NCBI GenBank assembly: GCA_965229445.1
Contig: OZ245876.1
Location: 992,001-1,056,000 of the forward strand
Source: Owenweeksia sp965229445
Lineage (GTDB): Bacteria > Bacteroidota > Bacteroidia > Flavobacteriales > Schleiferiaceae
DNA: 64,000 nt
Reading direction: 5' to 3'
The notes under the pieces were generated by a model that did not search any database, had not been told where the DNA came from, and saw nothing but the letters and a program-made list of their open reading frames with translations. This document shows, piece by piece, positions 33,859 through 42,943 of the stretch. Numbering within the stretch: the stretch's first letter is position 1; each line of letters opens with the position of its first letter. The position numbers and the translations under genes were made by a program.

Positions 33859-36800
33859 TTACTCATCTTTGGCAACTCTAAAGTAAAAAGTATTTTCAGC
33901 ATCTTTTATTTGGATAAGATACATACCTGAACTCATCTTTCTGAGATCAACTTTAATCAGATTCCCTTCAAAGCTGCTGCCAGCACTACTCTCTAGCAAC
34001 CTACCGCTAGCATCCATAATTTGAATGGTATAGTCTGTTGGGTCCTTCAATTCGGCAGGCAGGATATATAGAATTCCAGTTGTCGGGTTAGGGAATATCT
34101 CCGGAGCGCTCATGCCTTCGGAAAAGTCCATAGGCTTGGTGGCTAACTCATGACCAGACATGCCCTGATCTGTGATTGAGTCACCAGGTGCATCATCCTC
34201 ATCAAAATAGTAGCCAAAGCACTTATAGGAATTGCTGCTCACGGTTTTTTTCCTCCAAACCCTTCTAAATAATGAGTAAGAAGACACGCGCCACTTTAAG
34301 TCACTACCGTCAAAATAGATGTCGAAATAACCGATGCCCGGTTCAAACACCTCGGGTGGACTTCCAGCGTGAGGGGCACCGGTTAGGGAATTATAACCGG
34401 GGTCATGCGGAATATACAGCGGGGTACTATTGTAATTCTTATAGAAGAATGTGACCTTCCAGTTGAATCCTGATGGATGATTTACCACCGTGTCAACACA
34501 CACATAGCCCACTCGAATATGATAAGCCCAGAATCCGTAGGGATTCACATATAGCTTTCCGTTTTCATAATTAATATTGTAAGCCGTCGGATTGGATACT
34601 ACCAAATTAGAGGGTACAATATCATATACACCAGGTGTTGAGCTATAATTGGACGGGTTCACTGCAAAGCTTGGTCCTGAAACGACCACATCTCCAGGAT
34701 TCAAATTCCCATCCAGCTGATAGGTGAAATTACTTGCCGTGGAACCCTTGCGAATTCCGATGGTATCCGGCTTAACACTCAAGGTATTTTTATCCAGAAC
34801 TGTAATACTGCCATTGATCAACTGCAATTGATAATTCATGGCTGAGCCTCCACTTAAGCTTATTGGGTACACTCCCGCAGGACTGTTCAATGTGGCTGTA
34901 GTGCTTATGGTGGGCAGGGTAATATCAGCCGGACCGTCGTTGTACTTAAAGCCCGAGTATTTTAGTGAGAAGACCGGATTGGGATCTCCTTCAGATTTTA
35001 CGGTGTCTGAAGCCGTAATCTGCAGGTCCGCTTTGGTAATAGTCAGAGGACCACTGAAATAACTCAAATTATAGTTTCCGGGCATGCTCAGTATCAGATC
35101 TCTCGGCATTGCCATATAACTTCCAACCTCTACTTCGGGATCCGTATATAATGAGCTGCCACTATCATAGAGGTCTATCACCGGACCACCGCTTATGGCA
35201 TTATTGGGATCATCGCCGTATTTAAATCCGTCATAGGTTAAGGGTATGCTTATCGGATCTCCATAAACCGCACTGGATGAATCTGCAGTTACACTTAGTT
35301 CAGCTGGAAGCACAGTTAATTGTCCATTTATATAAGTCACTACATAGTCCGTCGTATCACCCAAATCCAGGCTATCAGGTACAATGGTGTACACACCAGC
35401 ATCAACCTGATTAGATGAAACCATATTTCCTGCGCTATCCAACAAACGGTAAACCGGAGGTCCTTTAATGACATTTTCCGCTGAATCTACATATTGGTAA
35501 CCATCGGTTGTGTAATTAAACAACACGCTGTCACCATAGGTTGTAACCACGCTGTCCGCTTTAAGCTCCAAGCTAGCTGGTGTAACCGTTAGGGTTCCCA
35601 ATTCATAGGAGATATTAAAATTCGGATTGTAAAGGGCAGCCGGAACAATAGGATGACTGCCAACGGAATTCCCTAAGACCATATTTACCGGGAAGAATGG
35701 GAATATCGAATCGGTTAAATTAGTATCAGCATCGGCTTCATCAAGAATTAGTACAATCTCGCTACTATCTTGATTTACAGGCTGTCCATTTACAATGGGG
35801 TATCCGTTTACCAACACTCTGCCCGAAGCCACATAGTCACCAGCTCCGTCTACCTGGGCATTTATAATAGGTACAGCGTTTACCAATACCCTGCTGGAAG
35901 CGACATATTTGGTTCCATCCTCGGCAACTGCATTAACTAGAACACGACCAGAAGCTAACTCAAGGGCATTAACTAATACTCTGCTAGATGCCACATACTC
36001 TTTGTTTGCTCCTTCTGCGGTGTAGGCATTAGACATGGTTACGGTATCCGGACTGTCCACAAAATCAAAAATAGATTCTGCCGAAATGTCCACCACTTGG
36101 GTAGTATCTGGTAAGCCATTCGCGAGGGCATTCATATTGGCATAGGGTCGTGCATTCACCAATACCCGGCTACTGGCCATATAGGTTCTTTTATCTACAT
36201 CGCCATTAACCAGCACCCTGCCAGAAGCTAAGTATTCGCCCTTGGCTTTTCCATTTACCAACACTACAGCATCGGCGATATTGGCAACGTGATTTACAAA
36301 GATGGAATCATATACAGCCAGGCTATCTGTGGGATCTACTAGTGAATCTGGATAATCATAGGTGAAGGCAAAATCACTGATTAATTGACCATACTCCAAT
36401 GTGGTATCCGTTACTGAAATAGTAAGTGGCATTTTTTCAATGTTTAGCTGGCCGTCAATGAATTCCCATGTAAAGAGATCATTGATACCTGCATCTATCG
36501 GGTCTGATAAATCTAACACTCTCTGGGTGGCTCTAATCAGATATATACCCACATTACTCAGTGAATGGGCAGTAGTATAGATATTCATATTATCCAAACC
36601 AAGATCAGCCAAGGTGTAACTAGTACTATCAATGGGTATACTATCAATAAGTACCTGGTAGGTTAGTGCTGGCAAGGCCTCTCCATAAAATTTAGTAAGA
36701 TCATCCATCACAACCTGCACATTTTTCTTTTGCACCGTACCAAACAAATAAAGGCTATCATTAGAGACTCCTCCATCTAATAATGAACTGGTGATGGGGT

Positions 36801-39800
36801 CATTATAGGCTGTCACCGGCGGGTTACCGGTAAAAGGTGGAATTTCAGTCTCAATGGTTGAAGAACTGGTGGTGGTTGAACCTAAAGTGTCATTTCGCAA
36901 AAGAATTTTTGTATCACCAGTGAAGAAATCCCCTTCAATTCTGATGGTGATGGTGTCTACGCCGGGAGTTTTGGTTGTATCCAGCAAAGTGATGGAATAG
37001 ATCACCGGGTTGGGACTTGCAATGGTTAATAGGCTCACGTCAGCTTGAATAAAGCCATTGCCACTCTCGAAGTCAAAACCGGGCGCACCCATGTCGATGG
37101 CTGAGCTGGTTAGGATGTTTCTCATTTCTGAGGGAGCTACCTTCGTGCCTTCAAATTTCAGCTTGGCTGATTGAATCAGCGCCGCTACCGCTGCAGCATG
37201 AGGGGCAGCAGCCGAAGTGCCAAAGAAGTTGGGCAATCCATCACCTTCGTAGTCTCCAGCTCCTAGATTTACGGTCGTGTTAACACCATTTGGTGCACAT
37301 ATATCTGGTTTATTTCTTACAATTCCTCCCACCGGTGTTCCGCCAATAGATGAGAAGTCTTCAAGCACCGGGGGATCAATTCCATAAGCCGGGGTGTTGT
37401 CATATCTCACCGCTCCAACGGCTATGGCTCCTTCTGCATTAGGGTGTCCAATGATCGTGCTGGTGCCGGTATTATATTCATTAAAGGTGAGCCCACCTCT
37501 GAAAATTACAAGTTTAAATGGCACCGCATCCGTTCCGGCCGCCCTAACTATTAGGATGTTAGATTGGGTAGCCTCTTTTACTACAAAGGGCATAATTTCC
37601 AAAGGGTCACCACCTAGATTATTCCTGTTGAACCCAAAAAGGGCATTACCCTGATCATCCGTGAGGTAAAAGTCCAGATCGTTGTTGGTTCCCGTAGTAG
37701 TTTGGCCGATACTGTATATGGAATCCTGCCATTGTAATACCATGAGATAATTACCCGGCTGGAGTGATACACTTTGATACACATCACCACCGCCAAAATC
37801 ATGGGCACTGCCTACAATGTCTCCTGGTGCCGGTACCGCATTGAAGGTCGATCCAAAGGCATTGTCTCCAAAGTTTCCGGCAGAAGAGAAGTATGTTACT
37901 CCTTGACCAACCACCGTATTAACCGCCTGGGAGATTACCCCATCCGATAAAAATGGCTCAGTTATATAGGTTATATCATCAACAATTATGTCGCAACTAT
38001 CTGCGGCCAGCTCTAATATACCTTGTGCAAAATCACCGGCACTAACATAACCAGTTCTAAAAACAAGTTCGGCTTTAGGAGCTATATCGTGAATGATTTG
38101 AAGCATTGCCCTGCCTTCATCAGTTCCGCCACCAAAGGGATATTCCTTTAAGACATCCACTGCTTCTCCATTAATGGGGTTTCCAGGACCTGGCAGGTCT
38201 TCATTAGAAATGTTGGTCTGTGCCGGATTGCCTGGAAGTTTATTATAACTATCAGATATTACACCGATTTTAACTCCCTCACCATTTACGTCAAAGCCAC
38301 CACGTACAAATGGTGCATTTAAGGTGGCATCTCCCTGTGTTACGGCAACTCCTCTTTTAAGTATCCCGGGAATAAGCGGCCTTACATAATTTACCATATT
38401 CGGCAAACTGTCCAGTTTAGACAAGTTAGCTATGGGATAAAGTCCCGAAATAATTAATGTGTTTAAACCGTTGTCTATCAATTTAGTTAATCCGTAGGCT
38501 GGAGTTTGAAGCAAACTTAAAAGTGCCTGATACTGTCCCTGGATGGCGATTATTTCAATGAAAACGCTATCGTTATTGATTTGATACACTATTTCGCTGG
38601 TATCCTGAAAGTTGCTGTTGGTCGCTAATTGACCCAATTCCGAACCGATGGAGTTATCTGTTTTACCATTTTCCGGAGCAGGATAATAGGGATCGATACA
38701 ACTGATTTCTGTTACCAGAATACTGTCAGTTGCACTACATCCGCTCGCAGTGACGCTTACTACATAATAGCCCGGTTCATCTACGATAGGACTAGACGTG
38801 TTACCCCCACTTACAATATTGCCTTCGGTGGTACTCCAGCTGAATGAACCAGAATTTGCGGTGGCGTTTAAACTAATCGAACCCTCATTGCATTCAATAC
38901 TATCAGTAGCAGCCAATTGTAGATTTAAAGAGGCAGGATTGCATGTACCAAAAGGGACATGGTGTAATTCACCGTGTTTTTTTACTTCTACCTTATAGGC
39001 ACTGAGTAAAGCACCTTTAAAAACAAAGGGAGAACCATTTCCTACCACAATAGATTCATAGGGCGCATAGACAGTCCCATACCATGTAGAATACTCGCCG
39101 TTTCCAAAATCGGCACCTGCAAGTCTGAAGGCTCTACCGTTAGTGGCGTCATGTGTCTCCAAATAAACCCTGCTCGGATCACCTCCGTTGACAAACTGCA
39201 CTTTCATGGCACCTAGGTTGACATCGTCGTGCACCAGAATTCTAATAACACCGGAGGGGTCATTTTGAAAGTCCAGAATGAAGGTGTTGTGATTACCTGA
39301 ATTGTAAATTTTATGAAATACATAATCTCCGGTACCGGAAAAGGTAACGGTCTTGCCACCTTTTAATCTGAGCAAATCAAAACTACCAGGGCTTATGGTT
39401 TCCGTATTTCTAATGTTGTTGGTTCCGGCGGGAGGAAAAACCAGCGGAGCCGGCATAACCGGAAGACTGTTAAAAGTAGGTGTGCTGATTTGTTCCCCTC
39501 CACCCGGTAGAGGTCCGCTGTAGTTAGTTCCCGCAGGATGTACCACTTTTCCAGCCACGCTGCCACCTGATAGGTCAATATCTCCATTGACTATAATATC
39601 TCCACCAAAAGTAGGATTGGTTGATGCAGTTACTATGTTGCCTGAATTGGCACTGATGTTTGCGGCAAATGCGTCGCCACCAACATCGGCATTAGCCATC
39701 AAGATAATGGCTTCTCTACTGTAAATCGAACCTGAGGTACTTGCCTGAGCCAGGAAGTTTATATCATTATAACTGCCAATAGCTCCAGAGTTTACATCCA

Positions 39801-40017
39801 CCTGTGATTGCAGTACAACACCACAATTTGAGCCAGAACAGGAGGGATCACCTGCCAGAATAATGTAGCTGCTCAAATCACTGGATTGAGCAGAGTGAAA
39901 GGTGGGGAATAAGAAAAGAGAAAGGCCGAAAATCGCAGGCACGAGCTCAACTATCTTATTGCAAAAGTTACTGAAAACTTGTTCTGATTTAAGAAAAGAA
40001 CGGTCGAAAAAAGACAT
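33859..40017 (-). CDS. Giant secreted multidomain protein: subtilase-like domain, MBG repeats, T9SS sorting domain
   Basis: A 2052-residue exported protein. In order: signal peptide (about 22-44); beta-rich module of unknown type (about 48-357); Ig/PKD-like segment (about 365-440); S8/S53-like protease domain (about 575-960) with VISDSYN (Asp589), DEGRAM (Glu634), SSAGNFG and FGTSAAAPHAAAVAAL (Ser935); then MBG-type domains at about 1098-1195, 1197-1475, 1482-1570, 1572-1660 and 1663-1742. The second MBG unit is interrupted by RVLVN repeats (1251-1411). The end is a type A type IX secretion sorting domain (EIFPNPTTG, about 1973 to the end). Surface or released protease/adhesin is the likely role. 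Confidence 0.9.
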   Translation of the reverse strand: MSFFDRSFLKSEQVFSNFCNKIVELVPAIFGLSLFLFPTFHSAQSSDLSSYIILAGDPSCSGSNCGVVLQSQVDVNSGAIGSYNDINFLAQASTSGSIYSREAIILMANADVGGDAFAANISANSGNIVTASTNPTFGGDIIVNGDIDLSGGSVAGKVVHPAGTNYSGPLPGGGEQISTPTFNSLPVMPAPLVFPPAGTNNIRNTETISPGSFDLLRLKGGKTVTFSGTGDYVFHKIYNSGNHNTFILDFQNDPSGVIRILVHDDVNLGAMKVQFVNGGDPSRVYLETHDATNGRAFRLAGADFGNGEYSTWYGTVYAPYESIVVGNGSPFVFKGALLSAYKVEVKKHGELHHVPFGTCNPASLNLQLAATDSIECNEGSISLNATANSGSFSWSTTEGNIVSGGNTSSPIVDEPGYYVVSVTASGCSATDSILVTEISCIDPYYPAPENGKTDNSIGSELGQLATNSNFQDTSEIVYQINNDSVFIEIIAIQGQYQALLSLLQTPAYGLTKLIDNGLNTLIISGLYPIANLSKLDSLPNMVNYVRPLIPGILKRGVAVTQGDATLNAPFVRGGFDVNGEGVKIGVISDSYNKLPGNPAQTNISNEDLPGPGNPINGEAVDVLKEYPFGGGTDEGRAMLQIIHDIAPKAELVFRTGYVSAGDFAQGILELAADSCDIIVDDITYITEPFLSDGVISQAVNTVVGQGVTYFSSAGNFGDNAFGSTFNAVPAPGDIVGSAHDFGGGDVYQSVSLQPGNYLMVLQWQDSIYSIGQTTTGTNNDLDFYLTDDQGNALFGFNRNNLGGDPLEIMPFVVKEATQSNILIVRAAGTDAVPFKLVIFRGGLTFNEYNTGTSTIIGHPNAEGAIAVGAVRYDNTPAYGIDPPVLEDFSSIGGTPVGGIVRNKPDICAPNGVNTTVNLGAGDYEGDGLPNFFGTSAAAPHAAAVAALIQSAKLKFEGTKVAPSEMRNILTSSAIDMGAPGFDFESGNGFIQADVSLLTIASPNPVIYSITLLDTTKTPGVDTITIRIEGDFFTGDTKILLRNDTLGSTTTSSSTIETEIPPFTGNPPVTAYNDPITSSLLDGGVSNDSLYLFGTVQKKNVQVVMDDLTKFYGEALPALTYQVLIDSIPIDSTSYTLADLGLDNMNIYTTAHSLSNVGIYLIRATQRVLDLSDPIDAGINDLFTWEFIDGQLNIEKMPLTISVTDTTLEYGQLISDFAFTYDYPDSLVDPTDSLAVYDSIFVNHVANIADAVVLVNGKAKGEYLASGRVLVNGDVDKRTYMASSRVLVNARPYANMNALANGLPDTTQVVDISAESIFDFVDSPDTVTMSNAYTAEGANKEYVASSRVLVNALELASGRVLVNAVAEDGTKYVASSRVLVNAVPIINAQVDGAGDYVASGRVLVNGYPIVNGQPVNQDSSEIVLILDEADADTNLTDSIFPFFPVNMVLGNSVGSHPIVPAALYNPNFNISYELGTLTVTPASLELKADSVVTTYGDSVLFNYTTDGYQYVDSAENVIKGPPVYRLLDSAGNMVSSNQVDAGVYTIVPDSLDLGDTTDYVVTYINGQLTVLPAELSVTADSSSAVYGDPISIPLTYDGFKYGDDPNNAISGGPVIDLYDSGSSLYTDPEVEVGSYMAMPRDLILSMPGNYNLSYFSGPLTITKADLQITASDTVKSEGDPNPVFSLKYSGFKYNDGPADITLPTISTTATLNSPAGVYPISLSGGSAMNYQLQLINGSITVLDKNTLSVKPDTIGIRKGSTASNFTYQLDGNLNPGDVVVSGPSFAVNPSNYSSTPGVYDIVPSNLVVSNPTAYNINYENGKLYVNPYGFWAYHIRVGYVCVDTVVNHPSGFNWKVTFFYKNYNSTPLYIPHDPGYNSLTGAPHAGSPPEVFEPGIGYFDIYFDGSDLKWRVSSYSLFRRVWRKKTVSSNSYKCFGYYFDEDDAPGDSITDQGMSGHELATKPMDFSEGMSAPEIFPNPTTGILYILPAELKDPTDYTIQIMDASGRLLESSAGSSFEGNLIKVDLRKMSSGMYLIQIKDAENTFYFRVAKDE
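35785..36267 (-). repeat. Six [S/G]RVLVN[A/G] peptide repeats plus a partial copy inside an MBG domain
   Basis: Residues 1251-1411 of the giant protein contain GRVLVNG (1266), SRVLVNA (1283), SRVLVNA (1344), GRVLVNA (1357), SRVLVNA (1374) and GRVLVNG (1399), usually preceded by V/L/M-A-S, plus a partial VVLVNG at 1251. Spacing is irregular, 13 to about 61 residues. The block interrupts an MBG domain between FAFTYDYPDSLVDPTDS and LYNPNFNISYELGTLTV. Confidence 0.9.
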
Positions 40018-40186
40018 GATTTTGTAAGGTTAAGCGGTTTGAACCTCCTAAAAGTACAGATTTACAGTCAATTGGATTTTTTTTTGTCGATAAAGTGATA
40101 GAATGCGCTCAAAATGTGCAACATTTATTGTTTTACCCTGGATAAATCCCCACCTCCTGGAGATAAAATCTACTCTTAGGTTTAGC

Positions 40187-40194
40187 TACCTTTG
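40187..40194 (+). promoter_or_regulatory. -7 box, gpmI operon promoter
   Basis: TACCTTTG, an exact TAnnTTTG match, followed by TACCCTCAAATC and, after 42 nt, the gpmI ATG at 40237. No clear TTG at -33. The divergent giant gene starts at 40017. Confidence 0.55.
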
Positions 40195-40236
40195 TACCCT
40201 CAAATCTCAGATTAACCTTATTTTCATCCTTAGCAT

Positions 40237-41745
40237 ATGTCTCAAAAAACCATGTTAATGATCCTGGATGGATGGGGTGTTACTGGCGATCCAAGTATCT
40301 CGGCGGTGGCATCAGCTTCCACTCCCTTTATGGATTCCTTACCCGCTCGTTATCCCAGCTCTACACTCTTAACCAGCGGAATGCATGTTGGCCTACCTGA
40401 AGGTCAAATGGGAAACAGCGAAGTGGGTCATATGAATCTTGGTGCTGGAAGGATTGTATATCAGGATCTGGTTAAACTCAACTTGGCGTGTGAGGAGGGT
40501 AGCCTTGCGCAAGAAAAGGTGTTGATCGAAGCCATGGCATATGCCAAAAAATACGCTAAGAAGTTTCATCTTATCGGTTTAGTCTCTGATGGTGGAGTGC
40601 ATGCTCATATCGATCATCTTAAAACTTTGGTGTCTGCTGCCAATGATTTTGGTTTAGAGCAGGTCTATATTCATGCTTTCACTGATGGACGAGATACAGA
40701 TCCAAATTCCGGAGCAGCGTATATCGCGGATCTTGAAAATCATTTATCCAACCGCACCGCAAAGATAGCTTCTGTGGTGGGTAGATATTACGCTATGGAT
40801 AGAGATAAGAGATGGGAGAGGGTGAAAAAGGCTTATGACCTATTAGTAAGGGGTGAAGGTGAATCATTTAAGAGCGCGGGAGAGGCCATTGCCCAGTCTT
40901 ATAAGGACGGAGTCACCGATGAATTCATCTTACCTAAAATGATCTGTTCGGAAGGAGTAATTGAAGAGGGTGATGTGGTTTTGTGTTTTAACTTTCGTAC
41001 TGATAGAGGAAGGCAAATTACCATGGCCTTAACACAGCAGGATATTCCAGAATACAATATGAAGACGCTCGATCTTCATTATGTAACCATGACTCGCTAC
41101 GACGAAGAGTTTGAAGGCATCCATGTTATCATGGAGAAGGATAATCTAGAGGACACTCTCGGTGAGGTATTGGCCAATGCCTCTAAAACTCAATTGCGAA
41201 TAGCAGAAACAGAGAAGTATCCACATGTTACATTTTTCTTTTCCGGTGGCCGGGAGGAACTCTTTGAAGGTGAAGAGCGAATAATGTGTCCATCACCTAA
41301 AGTGGCCACTTACGATTTGCAGCCAGAGATGAGTGCCTTTGAAGTGCGTGATAAAGTTGTTCATGAAATTAATCAGGATAAGTTTGACTTCATATGTCTG
41401 AATTTTGCCAATCCTGATATGGTGGGTCATACCGGAGTATTTGAAGCAGCGGTGAAAGCCTGTGAAACAGTGGATACCTGTGTTGAAGAGGTAGTTACAG
41501 CAGCCTTAAAACATGATTATGATATCATCATAATTGCCGATCATGGGAACGCGGAAGTAATGAGAAACCCGGATGGTTCGCCTAATACGGCACATACCAC
41601 TAACCCTGTTCCTTTTATTCTGGTGAGCAGACATTTTCGCGGTAAACTCCAAAAAGGAAAGTTAGGCGATATTGCACCCACCTTACTAGATCTTATGAAA
41701 ATTGAACAACCCCCTACGATGACAGGAAAATCCTTACTGGGATGA
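40237..41745 (+). CDS. gpmI: 2,3-bisphosphoglycerate-independent phosphoglycerate mutase
   Basis: Interconverts 3- and 2-phosphoglycerate, one step before enolase, using two manganese ions and a phosphoserine intermediate. The 502-residue product is of normal length. Motifs: MLMILDGWGVT (metal Asp), MGNSEVGHMNLGAGR with the nucleophilic Ser (about residue 61), DGGVHAHIDHL, TDGRDTDP, FNFRTDRGRQ, NFANPDMVGHTG and IIIADHGNAEVM. Its TGA overlaps the next ATG by 4 nt. First gene of a four-gene coupled operon. Confidence 0.97.
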   Translation: MSQKTMLMILDGWGVTGDPSISAVASASTPFMDSLPARYPSSTLLTSGMHVGLPEGQMGNSEVGHMNLGAGRIVYQDLVKLNLACEEGSLAQEKVLIEAMAYAKKYAKKFHLIGLVSDGGVHAHIDHLKTLVSAANDFGLEQVYIHAFTDGRDTDPNSGAAYIADLENHLSNRTAKIASVVGRYYAMDRDKRWERVKKAYDLLVRGEGESFKSAGEAIAQSYKDGVTDEFILPKMICSEGVIEEGDVVLCFNFRTDRGRQITMALTQQDIPEYNMKTLDLHYVTMTRYDEEFEGIHVIMEKDNLEDTLGEVLANASKTQLRIAETEKYPHVTFFFSGGREELFEGEERIMCPSPKVATYDLQPEMSAFEVRDKVVHEINQDKFDFICLNFANPDMVGHTGVFEAAVKACETVDTCVEEVVTAALKHDYDIIIIADHGNAEVMRNPDGSPNTAHTTNPVPFILVSRHFRGKLQKGKLGDIAPTLLDLMKIEQPPTMTGKSLLG

Positions 41746-42161
41746 TAAATGAACGTTCTAAACTCATAGCCGTAGATTTTGACGGCACCATAGTGGAAGA
41801 CAAGTATCCACAAATTGGTAAGCCGATGATGTTTGCTCTGGAAACCTTGCACAAGTTGCAGGATGATGGACACCGTCTGATTTTGTGGACCTACCGCAGC
41901 GGTAGGGCATTAAAGGAGGCGGTAGAATTTTGCAGAGAACAGGGCATTGAATTCTATGCCGTTAATAACAGTTACCCGGAAGAAGATTTTGATCAATCTC
42001 AAGCCAGCCGAAAGATCCACGCTGATCTTTTTATTGACGATCGTAACTTTGGCGGTTTCCCGGGATGGGGTGAAATCTATCAGAAGATTAGTGGCCAATC
42101 CATGGATCATCTGGAGAAGAGAGTTAAGAAAAAACGTAAAGGGCTTTTTGGATTTAAATGA
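41742..42161 (+). CDS. BT0820-like small HAD hydrolase
   Basis: The 139-residue product is a cap-less HAD-superfamily protein: motif I VDFDGTIVEDKYP (nucleophile Asp, about residues 11-23), motif II-like LILWTYRSG (Thr) and an acidic motif near LFIDDRNFGG (Asp-Asp). The DFDGT pattern, length and overall architecture fit the Bacteroides BT0820 family, for which phosphatase activity is assumed but no substrate is known to me. It overlaps gpmI and map by 4 nt each (ATGA). Confidence 0.85.
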   Translation: MINERSKLIAVDFDGTIVEDKYPQIGKPMMFALETLHKLQDDGHRLILWTYRSGRALKEAVEFCREQGIEFYAVNNSYPEEDFDQSQASRKIHADLFIDDRNFGGFPGWGEIYQKISGQSMDHLEKRVKKKRKGLFGFK

Positions 42162-42943
42162 TACAGTATAAATCGAAGGAACAAATTGAGCTTATAAGGC
42201 AGTCAGCTCTGCTTGTCAGCAAAACTCTGGGAATGGTGGCTTCAGAACTGAAGCCTGGTGCTATACCCTTACAGATAGATAAACGAGCCTATGAGTTTAT
42301 ACGCGATAATGGTGGTGAGCCGGGTTTTCTTGGTCTCTATGACTACCCCAATACGCTTATTTTTTCCGTGAATGAAACGGTAGTGCATGGGTTACCTACG
42401 AATCGGCCTTTGGAAGACGGAGATATTGTTGGCGTTGACTGCGGTGTAAAGATGAACGCTTATTATGGTGACCACGCCTATACCTTTGAAATTGGTGAAG
42501 TAGCTCCAGCCACGAAGAAATTACTTGAGGTTACTAAAGAATGTCTTTATCTAGGTATCGAGCAACTTAGGTCCAATAACCGCATGGGTGATCTTAGCTA
42601 CGCCATTCAACAGCATGCTGAGGAGCATGGTTACGGCGTGGTTCGTGAGTTGGTTGGTCATGGTATAGGGAAAAAAATGCATGAAGATCCTCAGGTGCCT
42701 AATTATGGCATGAGAGGACGGGGAAAAAAGTTTAAGGAAGGTATTGTACTGGCCATTGAGCCTATGATTAATATGGGTACTCACCGGGTTGTGCAGTTAA
42801 AGGATGGCTGGACCATAAATACGGCCGATGGTAAACCATCGGCTCACTTTGAACACAATGTGGCCATTGTTAACGGCAAGCCGGAGATACTTTCAAGTTT
42901 TGATTATATCTATGAAGCGCTCGGAATTGTTCAAAACGCATGA
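42158..42943 (+). CDS. map: Methionine aminopeptidase, type I
   Basis: Removes the N-terminal methionine from nascent proteins. The 261-residue product shows the five-ligand metal site in order: VGVDCGVKMNAYYGDHAYTF (two Asp), ELVGHGIGKKMHEDPQVPNYG (His and the substrate-binding His), VLAIEPMINMG (Glu) and SAHFEHNVAIV (Glu). No N-terminal zinc-finger extension. In many bacteria map follows secY; here it is between a HAD gene and a methyltransferase, with 4-nt overlaps on both sides. Confidence 0.96.
   Translation: MIQYKSKEQIELIRQSALLVSKTLGMVASELKPGAIPLQIDKRAYEFIRDNGGEPGFLGLYDYPNTLIFSVNETVVHGLPTNRPLEDGDIVGVDCGVKMNAYYGDHAYTFEIGEVAPATKKLLEVTKECLYLGIEQLRSNNRMGDLSYAIQQHAEEHGYGVVRELVGHGIGKKMHEDPQVPNYGMRGRGKKFKEGIVLAIEPMINMGTHRVVQLKDGWTINTADGKPSAHFEHNVAIVNGKPEILSSFDYIYEALGIVQNA

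Noticed and set aside
35785..36267. The RVLVN block as a CRISPR-like or DNA tandem array
   Set aside because: Similarity is in peptide words with varied codons and irregular spacing inside one open frame, not uniform DNA repeats.
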